64,000 nt of DNA from Rhodococcus sp. P1Y (GTDB taxonomy: Bacteria > Actinomycetota > Actinomycetes > Mycobacteriales > Mycobacteriaceae). Of this stretch, positions 8,115 to 17,456 are shown piece after piece. Under the pieces are notes generated by a model. The model saw only the letters and a program-made list of their open reading frames with translations. It did no database searches and was not told where the DNA came from. The number at the start of each line of letters is the position of its first letter. The first letter of the stretch is position 1. The stretch spans positions 1,798,001 to 1,862,000 of the forward strand of contig NZ_CP032762.1 of assembly GCF_003641205.1 (NCBI RefSeq), given 5' to 3'. The translations under genes and the position numbers were made by a program.

Positions 8115-8807
8115 ATGAAGGTTCTCATGGTTCTGACCTCGCACGACACGCTGGGCGACACCGGGAAGAAGACCGGCTTCTGGCTGGAGGAACTGGCCGC
8201 CCCGTACTACCGTTTCAAGGATTCGGGCGCGGACATCGTGCTGGCGTCGCCGGTCGGTGGACAACCCCCGCTCGACCCGAAAAGCAACGAACCAGACTTC
8301 CAGACGGCCGACACGCATCGCTTCGAAGCGGACAGCGACGCAACCGCGCAACTTGCCGACACCGTCGTTCTGAATTCCGTCGACGTCGCAGAATTCGACG
8401 CCGTCTTCTACCCGGGCGGCCACGGCCCACTATGGGACCTTGCCGAGGACCGCACGTCGATCTCACTGATAGAAGGGGCTCTGCGCCAGCAGATCCCGGT
8501 TGCATTGGTCTGCCACGCGCCCGGTGTGCTGCGGCATGTGGTCAACGAGGACGGAAGTCCACTTGTCTCCGGCCGAACGGTCACCGGATTCACCAACGGC
8601 GAGGAGGACGGCGTCGGCCTGACCGACGTAGTCCCATTCCTCGTCGAGGACGAGTTGATTCGCCTCGGCGGCAACTACAGCAAGGGCCAGGACTGGGACT
8701 CCTACGTCGTCAGTGACGACATCCTGATCACGGGGCAGAACCCGAACTCGTCTGCAGCCGCCGCGACGGCTCTGATCGAACTCGTCGACGGTCGATCGAA
8801 AGCCTGA
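8115..8807 (+). CDS. DJ-1/PfpI-family protein (Hsp31-like glyoxalase III candidate)
   Basis: The 230-residue protein has the Hsp31/class I glutamine-amidotransferase-like fold. The start MKVLMVLTSHDTLGDTGKKTGFWLEELAAPYY is diagnostic of the Hsp31/YDR533C branch, with the conserved Glu in FWLEE. VFYPGGHGPLWDLAE forms the oxyanion-side loop, and VALVCHAPGVL gives the nucleophilic Cys at the elbow followed by His. Family members remove methylglyoxal without glutathione or act as stress chaperones or deglycases. It follows the NemR-like repressor, consistent with electrophile-induced expression. The ATG at 8115 has AAAGGA upstream. Cytoplasmic. Confidence 0.85.
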   Translation: MKVLMVLTSHDTLGDTGKKTGFWLEELAAPYYRFKDSGADIVLASPVGGQPPLDPKSNEPDFQTADTHRFEADSDATAQLADTVVLNSVDVAEFDAVFYPGGHGPLWDLAEDRTSISLIEGALRQQIPVALVCHAPGVLRHVVNEDGSPLVSGRTVTGFTNGEEDGVGLTDVVPFLVEDELIRLGGNYSKGQDWDSYVVSDDILITGQNPNSSAAAATALIELVDGRSKA

Positions 8808-8833
8808 ACAGCGTCGGGGACGGACGATCGAGG

Positions 8834-9610
8834 CTACCGACCGCGCCTGCTGGGGAATACCGGGGTGGATCGATTGGCGAACGCCGCCAACCCGGCACGG
8901 GCGTCGTCGGAGGCGAAAGCCTGCTGACCGTACAAAGCTTCGGCGTGGAATGCCGCGTCGAGCGGCATGTCCGCTAGTTGCTGTACAGCTCTTTTGGTTA
9001 CGGACAGTGCATTTCCCGACAACGTGGCGATTCGGTCAGCCCACTCCATGGCCGTCTCGAGTACACGGTTGGGTTCGACGACAGAGTTGACGAGTCCCAT
9101 TCGGAAGGCTGTGGAGGCGTCGATCTGATCGGCGAGCATCAGGAGTTCCATCGCGTGTGCGTAGGAGATCTGACGGGTGAGCCGCGCCAGCGTCCCACCC
9201 GCAGGTACGACGCCGACTCCGGCTTCCGGGAGGCCGAAACGTGCTGTTTCGGAGGCGATTCGAAGATCGGTCGAGAGCATGATCTCGAAACCGCCGCCCA
9301 GTGCTAGACCGTTGACGGCGCAGATCACCGGCTTGAACAACCTCGAGTGCTTCTGGTGAGCATCGTCCCATTCGGAGATGTCGAACCTGCCCTCGGCGAG
9401 GGCAGGAATCGATTCGGTGAGGTCTGCGCCGACGCAGAATGCGCGTCCAGCCCCGGTCAGCACCACCGCTGCCACTGCGTCGTCGTCCCGCGCCGAGGCG
9501 AATGCCTGCCCGAGTTCGTCGTACATCGCCAGCGTCAACGAATTCAGCTTGTCCGGGCGGTCAATGGTTACGACCGCCGTGGTACCGGTCTTCTCGTAGC
9601 GAACGCTCAT
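8834..9610 (-). CDS. Enoyl-CoA hydratase/isomerase (last gene of HMG-CoA cluster)
   Basis: The 258-residue crotonase-fold protein has the oxyanion loop GRAFCVGADLTE, the second oxyanion segment VNGLALGGGFEIMLSTDLRIAS and FGLPEAGVGVVPAGGTLARL. The two acidic residues of hydratases (Glu in GGGFE and Glu in LPEAG) are both present, so hydration/dehydration is plausible. Its ATG overlaps the stop of the CoA-transferase gene by one base, so it is the final member of the minus-strand operon starting with HMG-CoA reductase. In that context hydration of a 3-methylglutaconyl-CoA-like or related branched enoyl-CoA to HMG-CoA is an attractive but unproven role. Confidence 0.88.
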   Translation of the reverse strand: MSVRYEKTGTTAVVTIDRPDKLNSLTLAMYDELGQAFASARDDDAVAAVVLTGAGRAFCVGADLTESIPALAEGRFDISEWDDAHQKHSRLFKPVICAVNGLALGGGFEIMLSTDLRIASETARFGLPEAGVGVVPAGGTLARLTRQISYAHAMELLMLADQIDASTAFRMGLVNSVVEPNRVLETAMEWADRIATLSGNALSVTKRAVQQLADMPLDAAFHAEALYGQQAFASDDARAGLAAFANRSTPVFPSRRGR

Positions 9611-10842
9611 CAGATTGCACCGAATTCCCGTAGCTTCTCGATGTGGGACTCGCTGTATCCCGCAATGTGCTCGAGCACCGAATCGGTGTGCTCGCCCACC
9701 TGGTTCGCCTTGCGAGCAGGCGTTGCAGGGGTCTCACTCAGCTTGATCGGCTGCCCGAACATGCGGAGCGTCCCCAACTCGTCGTAGTCGACATCTACGA
9801 TCATCTCCCTGGCCAACGTTTGCTCGTCGACGACGACCTCGTCCATCGACTTGATGGCGGTCATCGGTACTCGGTCCCCGGCCATCGTCTCCAGCTCGGC
9901 CTTGGTGTAGTCGGCGAACCATCCGTTGATCAGCGGTCGTACGCGGCGTTCGTAGACCTCGTCGACGAAACGCTTTGTCATGGTGTCGATCTCGGGGTCA
10001 TCTGCGAACTCGGGTTGTCCGAACATCTCGCAGGTGATGCGCCAGAACTTATCGGTGTATCCGCCGAAGAACACGAACCCGTCCTTGCACGGGAAGAGCT
10101 CGTACGGACGGACGAAGGGATGCTGATTGCCGAGCTGGCCCGCAACCTTGCCGGAAACCGTGTAATCGACGACCGCGGTCTCGGTCATCGCGACGACCGA
10201 ATCGGTCTGTGCGACATCGACGAGTTGACCCACGCCCGTACGTTCGGCGTGACGAAGGGCCGCGAGGGTCCCAATCACGCCGAACATCGTTGCCGACAGG
10301 TCACCGATGATGGTCCCGACGCGCACCGCGGGGCGGTCCGGGTATCCGTTCATCGACCACAGACCGCCCGCCGCCTGCGCAGTGTTGTCGTATGCGGGAC
10401 GCCTGCTCAACGGACCGGTCTGGCCGTAGCCCGAGATGGCTGTGTAGACGAGCGCAGTATTGATCTCCTTGAGTGACGAGTACCCGACGCCGAGCTTGTC
10501 CATGGTCCCTGGCCGGAAGTTCTCGACCAGGATGTCTGCTTTTGCGACGAGGTCGCGGAGGACCTGTTTGCCCTCGGCTGTGCCCAGATCGATGGTGATT
10601 CCCTGCTTGCCGCGGTTGTACTGCGCGTAGAACGCGCTGAAGCCGTCGGGGTCGCCGTTCATGAACGGCGGAAACGTCCGGGTGTAGTCCGGATCGCGGG
10701 GGTTCTCCACCTTGATCACTGTCGCGCCGAGGTCGGCCAGAATCTGAGAGCAGTACGGGCCCGCGACGACGCGCGACACGTCGAGGACGATCACGCCGTC
10801 CAGCGATCCACGCGTTCCGACTGCGTCGGCTATTCCCGTCAT
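9610..10842 (-). CDS. Class III (CaiB/BaiF) CoA-transferase
   Basis: The 410-residue protein is a family III CoA-transferase, which moves CoA between carboxylic acids through an aspartyl-CoA thioester. Visible family elements are VIVLDVSRVVAGPYCSQILADLGATVIKVE at the N-terminus, FSAFYAQYNRGKQGITIDLG, ENFRPGTMDKLGVGY, and GQLVDVAQTDSVV with the nucleophilic Asp near residue 170. The ATG at 10842 overlaps the hydantoinase B-like stop codon as ATGA. It sits between the carboxylase-like pair and the enoyl-CoA hydratase, so it may activate the carboxylated product or hydroxymethylglutarate; human SUGCT, of the same family, accepts hydroxymethylglutarate. The actual acid is not determinable. Confidence 0.88.
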   Translation of the reverse strand: MTGIADAVGTRGSLDGVIVLDVSRVVAGPYCSQILADLGATVIKVENPRDPDYTRTFPPFMNGDPDGFSAFYAQYNRGKQGITIDLGTAEGKQVLRDLVAKADILVENFRPGTMDKLGVGYSSLKEINTALVYTAISGYGQTGPLSRRPAYDNTAQAAGGLWSMNGYPDRPAVRVGTIIGDLSATMFGVIGTLAALRHAERTGVGQLVDVAQTDSVVAMTETAVVDYTVSGKVAGQLGNQHPFVRPYELFPCKDGFVFFGGYTDKFWRITCEMFGQPEFADDPEIDTMTKRFVDEVYERRVRPLINGWFADYTKAELETMAGDRVPMTAIKSMDEVVVDEQTLAREMIVDVDYDELGTLRMFGQPIKLSETPATPARKANQVGEHTDSVLEHIAGYSESHIEKLREFGAI

Positions 10843-13007
10843 GGCTTCGACCCGGACACGATGGTGGTGACCCCGTCGACTCGGATTCGAGCATCGAGTT
10901 GCGTTCCGCAGTGCGTGCATACGCTCTGATCCAAATACACCTGGCCATCGTCCTCTCGTGCTCGGATACGCACGCCCATCGATTCGAGGGCGTCGGATGC
11001 CACCGCAGTTGTTCTCACACAACCATCTTGCCAGGACTCACCTGTGCCGAGATCACCGTCGCACGCAGGGCACAGCCATGCAGTATCTGTGCGTGAAGGA
11101 GAGACGAACACCGAGGCATTGTCGTTGACGACTGTCCGCGACGGATCGGCCCCGAGTCGTTCGCGTCTCAGCGCCCCGCGCAGGTTCTCGGTGCCTGCGT
11201 CGTCGACCTCGCCTGCCGCATCGAGCGCAACGCCGTACACGAAACGTGCTGCGAGGCCAGTGATGTAGGCGTCTCGGACGTCCTGGGCGACGGACTGTGC
11301 CGACCTGAGCAGTGGATCGCCGTAGCCGCCACCGCCCGCGCACCACTGCACGAAGATATCCCCGGCGTCGACCGACAGTCCGGTGTGGTTGATGTCGAGC
11401 AGCTGCCGGCGTTCGGACTCGAGTACGTCCTCGGACGGCACGACGCCTTCGTCGATCAGATTGCCGACGTTGCTCTTTCGCCAGATCTCGTGGCCGCTGC
11501 CGCCGCCGGGAAAACCGCCGCCGAAGCCTTCGGCCGGGACCTGCGCGGTGGGTGCGAAGACCGTCTGAACGACCGACTGTGCGCCGTGCAAGGTCCACGC
11601 GAATTCTGCGCCGAGACCACCGCGGGTGCGACCGTGCCCACCGCTGGTGAGCGAGAGTCTCTTCCACAGATACAGGACGGGGTAGAGCATTTCGTTCATT
11701 TCGACGTCGGGAAGAAGATTGTTGACCTGGGTCATCATGCCTGCGCAGTCGAGCCCGTTGGTATCGGGCTGTGCACCCGCCCCCACCGCGCCGCCGTCCA
11801 TGTTGAACAGCACGGTGTACTCGCCGTCGTCGGTGGTGCCTGCGGAGATTCCGCCGGTCCAGGAATCCGCCCACACCCCCTGCGTGCGCCCGCGCAGAAT
11901 GCGGTCGTCGCTGTCTCTGCACAATTCGTTGAGAAGCTTGGTGACTACTCGGCTGACGCGGGCGCCGGTGGTCAGGTGGCCGTTGCTGATGGGAGCCGGT
12001 GGTACGGGGTCGACGATGCTTCCTCGTCTGGTCTCGACGTCGAACGCTGCGACGACGCCTTCGTTGAACGGCACGTCCCAAGCGAGGATCGGAACTACGG
12101 CGCTGGCGACGCTACCGAGTAGTGCGCCGTACGAACAATTGACGAACCCGCCGGTCTGATCGCTCGAGTCGGTGAAGTCGAACGTGATGGAGTCACCGGA
12201 CTTGGTGAGGGTGCAGTGAATTCGGTAGAGACCGTTCTCGTGTCCGTTGTGTTCGGTCCACTCGTCGGCTTCCCACGTGCCGTCGGGTAGCTTCGCCACC
12301 CGCTCACGGACCACGTGCTCGGCGAGCTCGAAGCTGAGTTCGGAGTAGCGATGGAACTCCTCGTAGCCGAACTCGTCGATCGCCTCGAGTAAACGTGTGA
12401 TTCCGGTGTTGTTACTGGCGACCAGACTTCGGACGTCGTTCCAGTAGAGAACCGGCACGCGAACGTTGTTGAGCAGCAGACGTTTCGTCGATTCGACCGG
12501 TACGCCCGCTTCGAAGACCTTGACGCCCGGCGGGATACGTACTGCCTCGCTGTAGCAGTCGAGTGCGGCGGGTGCGAAGCCGCCGGGGGTCATTCCGCCG
12601 ACGTCGACGAGGTGGGCCTGAGACTGCGCCCATGCGATCAGTTTGCCGCCGTGGAAGATCGGTGAGATCACGGTGGTGTCCGGCGGATGGCTCGATCCGG
12701 AGGTGTGCGGGTCGTTGCAGATGAATGCGTCGCCGGGTTGAAGTTGTTCGTCGCCGATGGTGGCAACGAGGTTTCGTACGGCGACACCTCCGGATCCGAT
12801 GTGGAACTGAACGTAGTCGGAGTAGCTGTAGATGCGGCCGTCCGGCGTGAAGAGCGCGGTGTTGAAATCACCGGCTTCGGTGATGACGGGCGATCCGCTG
12901 GAACGAATCATCGCGATGCCCATCTCCTCGACGATCGAGTCGAGTCGCATTCGAATCACTTCGAGCGTGACGGGATCGTGAGCCGTGGCTGGGGTGGTGA
13001 TGGTCAT
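10839..13007 (-). CDS. Hydantoinase B/acetone-carboxylase-type subunit with C-terminal zinc ribbon
   Basis: The 722-residue protein is the B-type partner of an ATP-dependent hydantoinase/oxoprolinase/ketone carboxylase. The N-terminal half shows DPVTLEVIRMRLDSIVEEMG, GDAFICNDPHTSGSSHPPDT and GGVAVRNLVATIGDE; the middle has DGGAVGAGAQPDTNGLD and GGHGRTRGGLGAEF, all typical. Unusually, the last 80 residues carry CPAC (646-649), Cys663 and CTHC (697-700), a probable zinc ribbon reminiscent of the separate zinc gamma subunit of acetone and acetophenone carboxylases. That fusion favours a carboxylase-like reaction over ring opening, but this is inference. The ATG at 13007 follows an AGAGGCGA site and lies 20 bases after the A-subunit gene. 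Confidence 0.87.
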   Translation of the reverse strand: MTITTPATAHDPVTLEVIRMRLDSIVEEMGIAMIRSSGSPVITEAGDFNTALFTPDGRIYSYSDYVQFHIGSGGVAVRNLVATIGDEQLQPGDAFICNDPHTSGSSHPPDTTVISPIFHGGKLIAWAQSQAHLVDVGGMTPGGFAPAALDCYSEAVRIPPGVKVFEAGVPVESTKRLLLNNVRVPVLYWNDVRSLVASNNTGITRLLEAIDEFGYEEFHRYSELSFELAEHVVRERVAKLPDGTWEADEWTEHNGHENGLYRIHCTLTKSGDSITFDFTDSSDQTGGFVNCSYGALLGSVASAVVPILAWDVPFNEGVVAAFDVETRRGSIVDPVPPAPISNGHLTTGARVSRVVTKLLNELCRDSDDRILRGRTQGVWADSWTGGISAGTTDDGEYTVLFNMDGGAVGAGAQPDTNGLDCAGMMTQVNNLLPDVEMNEMLYPVLYLWKRLSLTSGGHGRTRGGLGAEFAWTLHGAQSVVQTVFAPTAQVPAEGFGGGFPGGGSGHEIWRKSNVGNLIDEGVVPSEDVLESERRQLLDINHTGLSVDAGDIFVQWCAGGGGYGDPLLRSAQSVAQDVRDAYITGLAARFVYGVALDAAGEVDDAGTENLRGALRRERLGADPSRTVVNDNASVFVSPSRTDTAWLCPACDGDLGTGESWQDGCVRTTAVASDALESMGVRIRAREDDGQVYLDQSVCTHCGTQLDARIRVDGVTTIVSGSKP

Positions 13008-13027
13008 GATGAAGTCGCCTCTTCCGA

Positions 13028-15079
13028 TCAGTTCGACGCCAGGTCGATGAGCAAGTGGTCGATGTGGTTGTGCAGCGTCGCTCCGGACGGGACGAAGATC
13101 GTGGTGTCCGGCTCTTCCAGAACGCAGGGACCCGCGAGCGGCTCGGTGGCACCGAAAGCATTGCGGTGCACTGGGACCGTGACGCGCTTGCCCGAGGACG
13201 GGTCGACGATCTCGCGCGTCGTGTGCGAGTGTGTCAGACCCGTTCCTGTAACGGTGGCCTCCTGAACATCGCTGATTCCGGTAGCGCGGACTCTGGTGTT
13301 GATCAGCACGATCTCGGCTTCCGTCCATGCCGTGCCCAACCCGAATTCGGCTTCGTAGTCTGCGATGAATCGAGCGCGGAGCGCGTCCTTGTCGGCGTCG
13401 GTGAACGTCTCGGCCGACAGGCGGGTGGTGACCTCGAAGATCTGGCCTGCGAACTTCATGTCTGCCTCACGCACGAGTTCGCGCTTGTCCTCTTCGATAC
13501 CCTCGGCGTCGAACCACGCCCGTGCGCGTTCTTCGAGTACGGAGAAGGTGCGTTCGAGGTCGTGAGCTGGAAGTCCGAAGTTCCACGGGCTGGTCTGCAC
13601 GATCGAGTAGATGCTGTCCGCGTGCATCAGACCGTACGCAGAGAACACCGCTGCGTTGCGCGGGATGACGACTTCGCGAACACCTGCCTGCGCTCCGATG
13701 GCGGCAGCGAACAAACCGCACGCACCGCCGAAGGCGATGAGCGTGAACTCGCGTGGATCGTGGCCGCGGTTGACGGTGATCTTGCGCAATGCGTTGGCCA
13801 TCTGAGCAACGGTCAGTCGGTAGATGCCCTGTGCCGCTTCGTCCACCGAGAGGCCCAGCGGTGTGCCGACTTCGCTGTCGATGGCGGCGACGGCGCTCTT
13901 CGGATCGAGTTCGACGGTTCCGCCGAGGTAGTAATCGGGGTTGATCAGGCCCATCGTCAACGTTGCATCGGTGACCGTCGGGAGTGTCCCGCCGCGTCCG
14001 TAACAGGCGGGGCCGGGCGTGGAGCCAGCACTGTGTGGACCGACCCGAAGCAGACCGCGCTCGTCGACCCAGGCGATCGAACCTCCGCCTGCACCGATGG
14101 ATTCGATGTCGACGGCAGTCAGGCTGGTCGGCCATTCACCGACCTGGGCCCTGGGCGACACCCTGAACTGGCCGTCGACGATGGCCGCGGCATCGAGGCT
14201 GGTGCCGCCCATGTCTGCGGTCAGAACCTTCGATCTGCCCAACTGCGAGCCGAGCAGGCGGGCGCCGGTGACGCCCCCGACGGGCCCGGAGTTGAACATC
14301 GCAATGGGTGCTTTGCTGGTTTCCTCGACGGAGAGGAATCCGCCGTGAACCTGCATGATCTGTACTCGGCACTTCAGTCCGCGACCTTCGAGATCATGTG
14401 CAAGATGGCCGAAGTGGGTGCTGACGATCGGCTTGACCGCTGCATCGAGGGTGGTGGTGATCATTCGTTCGTACTCGCGGTATACCGGCGTGAGTTCCGT
14501 GGACGTCGAGTAGGGGGTGTCAGGGTGGTGCTTGTCCATGAAGTCGGCGACAGCGCGTTCGTGCGCCGGATTGCGGAAAGACCACAGAAAGCACACTGCA
14601 ATCGCTTTGGCGCCGCCGTCGATGAGATCGTCGACGGCCGCTTTGATGTCGTCTTCCTTGATGGGTGCGAGGATGACCCCGCTGGAGTCGACGCGCTCGG
14701 CGATCTCGCGAATATTGCTGCGCGGCAGAATGTCAGCGCGGGGAACCAGCTCGTGCGGATCTCGGGCGCTTCCGCGTGCAGATCGGCTGATGCGCAACGT
14801 GTCGCGGAACCCCTGTGTGGTCAGCAGGCCCACCGGCGCGAATTTGTGTTCGTCGACGGCATTGGTGACGATAGTGTTCCCCAGCACGAACCGGGTGACG
14901 TCGGCGAAGAAATTCGCTTCGCTCAAGTCGAGTTCGGATTGAAGGACGGCGAGTGCGCCGAGAATTCCGGTCGTGACGTCTTTGGTGGAGAAGGCTTTAC
15001 CTCGGACCGTGTGTCCGTCCGAGATCGCGACAGCGTCGGTGAAGGTCCCACCGACGTCGATTCCGACATGAATCGGCAT
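13028..15079 (-). CDS. Hydantoinase A/acetone-carboxylase-type ATP-dependent subunit
   Basis: The 683-residue protein has the actin-like ATPase start MPIHVGIDVGGTFTDAVAI, the second phosphate segment MGGTSLDAAAIVDGQ, and IGAGGGSIAWVDERGLLRVGPHSAGSTPGPACYGRGG, all hallmarks of the HyuA/OplA/AcxA superfamily. It phosphorylates its substrate or bicarbonate so that the B subunit can act. The family spans hydantoinases, 5-oxoprolinases and acetone/acetophenone carboxylases. Position between HMG-CoA lyase (37-base gap) and the zinc-ribbon B subunit supports one operon. The ATG at 15079 is preceded by AGGAGCATGC. Substrate unknown; in this setting a small branched C4-C6 compound is the best guess. 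Confidence 0.88.
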   Translation of the reverse strand: MPIHVGIDVGGTFTDAVAISDGHTVRGKAFSTKDVTTGILGALAVLQSELDLSEANFFADVTRFVLGNTIVTNAVDEHKFAPVGLLTTQGFRDTLRISRSARGSARDPHELVPRADILPRSNIREIAERVDSSGVILAPIKEDDIKAAVDDLIDGGAKAIAVCFLWSFRNPAHERAVADFMDKHHPDTPYSTSTELTPVYREYERMITTTLDAAVKPIVSTHFGHLAHDLEGRGLKCRVQIMQVHGGFLSVEETSKAPIAMFNSGPVGGVTGARLLGSQLGRSKVLTADMGGTSLDAAAIVDGQFRVSPRAQVGEWPTSLTAVDIESIGAGGGSIAWVDERGLLRVGPHSAGSTPGPACYGRGGTLPTVTDATLTMGLINPDYYLGGTVELDPKSAVAAIDSEVGTPLGLSVDEAAQGIYRLTVAQMANALRKITVNRGHDPREFTLIAFGGACGLFAAAIGAQAGVREVVIPRNAAVFSAYGLMHADSIYSIVQTSPWNFGLPAHDLERTFSVLEERARAWFDAEGIEEDKRELVREADMKFAGQIFEVTTRLSAETFTDADKDALRARFIADYEAEFGLGTAWTEAEIVLINTRVRATGISDVQEATVTGTGLTHSHTTREIVDPSSGKRVTVPVHRNAFGATEPLAGPCVLEEPDTTIFVPSGATLHNHIDHLLIDLASN

Positions 15080-15116
15080 TGCATGCTCCTGTTCGTCGTA
15101 CGTGGTCGAGTACTTT

Positions 15117-16079
15117 TCAAGCGCGACCGGCGGCGAGGGCGGTGACGACGGCCGATGGACTTTCGTTGCCCATCCGAGCCGCCATCCAACTGGAGGTCCT
15201 CGCGAGCGCGTCGAGATCGACGCCGGTGGAGACGCCGAGCCCGTGCAGCATCCACAGCAGATCCTCGGTGGCCAGATTGCCGGTGGCGCCCTTGGCATAC
15301 GGGCAACGACCGAGACCACCAGCCGAGCTGTCGAACTCGATGACCCCGGCCTGCAATGAGGCGTAGACGTTGGTCAATGCCTGACCGTAGGTGTCATGGA
15401 AATGCATGGCGACCGAGTCGACGCCGATGCCTCGGGCGAGGACTTCACCGAGCACCGCATGTACATGGCCGGGCGTTGCGACGCCGATCGTGTCGCCGAG
15501 GGACAGTGACGTCACTCCGAGCGCCACGAGTTGCTCGGCGACGTCGGCCACCATGCTCGGTGCGACCGGCCCTTCCCACGGATCGCCGAAGCACATCGAG
15601 ATGTAGCCGCGTACAGGCAAGCCCGCTGCGACGGCACCCTGAACAACAGGAGCAGCCGCATCGAGTGCGCCTCGAACGGTCGAGTTCAGATTCTTCGCTG
15701 CAAAAGTCTCCGTAGCACTGACGAATACGGCAACCTCTCGGGCACCGGCGGCGAGGGCTCGGTCCAATCCCCGCTGATTGGGCGCGAGCACGACTTGGCG
15801 GACCGTCTCGGGGAGCGCGAGTTCGGTCATCAATTGCTCGGCATCGGCGAGCTGTGGAATCCACTTGGGTGACACGAAACTCGTCAGCTCGATGGTGCTC
15901 ACGCCCGCGTCGACGAGGCGCCGGCAGAACTCCGCCTTCACCTCAACCGGTACGAGTGTCGCCTCCGCTTGCAGGCCGTCACGCGGGCCGACTTCGTAGA
16001 TCCGAACGCTCGCCGGCATACCGCTGACCGGAAATGGTTGCGGGCGTGGCTGCCAGATGGTCTCCACTGTTTCGCTCAT
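15117..16079 (-). CDS. mvaB: Hydroxymethylglutaryl-CoA lyase
   Basis: The 320-residue enzyme splits HMG-CoA into acetyl-CoA and acetoacetate. The DRE-TIM start VRIYEVGPRDGLQAE provides the catalytic Arg-Asp pair, SPKWIPQLADAEQL follows, the metal-binding HFHDTYGQALTN is intact, and the signature GGLGRCPYAKGATGNLATED contains the active-site Cys loop specific to HMG-CoA lyases rather than citramalate or isopropylmalate synthases. The ATG at 16079 lies 4 bases after the HMG-CoA reductase stop. The reductase-lyase pair is the known route of mevalonate catabolism, as in Pseudomonas mevalonii. Cytoplasmic, divalent-metal dependent. Confidence 0.93.
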   Translation of the reverse strand: MSETVETIWQPRPQPFPVSGMPASVRIYEVGPRDGLQAEATLVPVEVKAEFCRRLVDAGVSTIELTSFVSPKWIPQLADAEQLMTELALPETVRQVVLAPNQRGLDRALAAGAREVAVFVSATETFAAKNLNSTVRGALDAAAPVVQGAVAAGLPVRGYISMCFGDPWEGPVAPSMVADVAEQLVALGVTSLSLGDTIGVATPGHVHAVLGEVLARGIGVDSVAMHFHDTYGQALTNVYASLQAGVIEFDSSAGGLGRCPYAKGATGNLATEDLLWMLHGLGVSTGVDLDALARTSSWMAARMGNESPSAVVTALAAGRA

Positions 16080-16083
16080 GGTG

Positions 16084-17358
16084 TCAGTTGCCGCTGCGAA
16101 GCTCGGCGAGTACTTTCTCGGCATGCTCGACGCGGATGCTTCGGTCGTCGATGAGCCGCCGAACCACGAGATCCAGTTCGCTGCTGGTCGCGCCCGCGGT
16201 GGCGGCGACCGTCCGCGCGTGCAAGCTCATGTGGCCGCGCTGGATACCCTCGGCGGCAAGAGCACGACACGCACCCAAGTTCTGGGCGAGTCCCACCGCG
16301 ACGATGATCGCGGCGAGTTCTGTTGCGGTGCTGACTCCGAGGATCTTCACCGCGGCTTGCGCGACGGGATGAACCTTGGTCGCGCCCCCGACGAGGCCGA
16401 CTGCCATCGGAACTTCGAGGGTTCCGGAAAGGTGGCCGTCGGCGTTCTTTTCGAAGTGCGAGAGAGCGGTGTAGCGGCCGTCGGCACCGACAGCGTGCGA
16501 GTGACATCCGGCCTCGACGGCGCGGGTGTCGTTGCCCGACGCCAACACAGCCGCGGTGATGCCGTTCATGATGCCCTTGTTATGGGTCGCGGCTCGGTAG
16601 GGATCTGCCTCGGCCATTGCGGATGCGTGGACGATGTTGTTCACCACCTCTCCGCCGCCGAGGAGATCCTTGTCGAACACCGCACGAACCCGCACGATCC
16701 GGTGGTCGGCCTTGTTGGTGAGGATGCGCAGGAGAGATCGTCCACCCGCGATGTCCGCGAGACGGGGAGCAATGGCCTCGGCCATGGTGTTGACGGCGTT
16801 GGCACCCATGGCATCTCGAACATCGACCACGAGGTGCGCGATCACGTGGGTGCCGGTCCTCGTCGGGAGCACGCGCACAGTCAGATCCGACGCGCCGCCG
16901 CCGAACTTCACGAGGGTGGGATCCTGCGCGTTTGCGAGATCGATGATCTCGTCTCTGGCCTCCAGCAGACGTAACCGGGCCGCCTCGGGGTCAGGGGCGT
17001 CCAGCAGTTGGATCTGCGCTTGCATCACCGATCCGCTGTTGGAGGTGTGAAAACCGCCGTGCTGACGTGCCATTCGCGCTGCATTGCTCGCAGCAGCTAC
17101 GACGGAAGGCTCTTCCGTGGCCATCGGCACGAGGTAGTCCAGGCCGTCGACGGTGAAGTTGGTCGCGATGCCGACGGGGATCCCCATGATGCCGATGACG
17201 TTCTCGATCATGTGATCGGCTTGCTCGACGCCGAGTCCATGGATCGGATCCAACGCGGCGATGATGTTCGCGTCGAGGCCGGTACGTTCGGCGACCAGGT
17301 CGCGTCGCTGCTGGACCGACGAGTCCTTGAATCCGGGAATTCGGCTGTTGACAGTCAC
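16084..17358 (-). CDS. mvaA: Class II (degradative) hydroxymethylglutaryl-CoA reductase
   Basis: The 424-residue length equals the class II bacterial enzyme (about 428) and lacks the membrane anchor of class I. Catalytic elements are ENVIG (52-56), FGGGASDLTVRVL, HNKGIMNGITAAVLASGND with the catalytic Lys and Asp, and HMSLHARTVA with the general-acid His. In class II enzymes clustered with HMG-CoA lyase the physiological direction is oxidation of mevalonate to HMG-CoA with NAD. No mevalonate kinase or other isoprenoid synthesis gene is nearby, supporting catabolism. The GTG at 17358 has AGAGGAAACA upstream; ATG or GTG starts further out would enter the upstream regulatory region. Confidence 0.92.
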   Translation of the reverse strand: MTVNSRIPGFKDSSVQQRRDLVAERTGLDANIIAALDPIHGLGVEQADHMIENVIGIMGIPVGIATNFTVDGLDYLVPMATEEPSVVAAASNAARMARQHGGFHTSNSGSVMQAQIQLLDAPDPEAARLRLLEARDEIIDLANAQDPTLVKFGGGASDLTVRVLPTRTGTHVIAHLVVDVRDAMGANAVNTMAEAIAPRLADIAGGRSLLRILTNKADHRIVRVRAVFDKDLLGGGEVVNNIVHASAMAEADPYRAATHNKGIMNGITAAVLASGNDTRAVEAGCHSHAVGADGRYTALSHFEKNADGHLSGTLEVPMAVGLVGGATKVHPVAQAAVKILGVSTATELAAIIVAVGLAQNLGACRALAAEGIQRGHMSLHARTVAATAGATSSELDLVVRRLIDDRSIRVEHAEKVLAELRSGN

Positions 17359-17456
17359 TGTTTCCTCTTCTTCGTAGCGCCGGCCGTCGGCGATGGACAA
17401 CGCGTCGGCCGAACCGGTGTTGCCTTCGACGCTACGGCTGCGGATGTAACCCACGA

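Noticed and set aside
13055..15145. 696-codon open frame on the + strand
   Set aside because: It lies entirely opposite the hydantoinase A-type gene, whose protein motifs are clear. Long antisense frames are expected in GC-rich DNA, and its translation has no family features.
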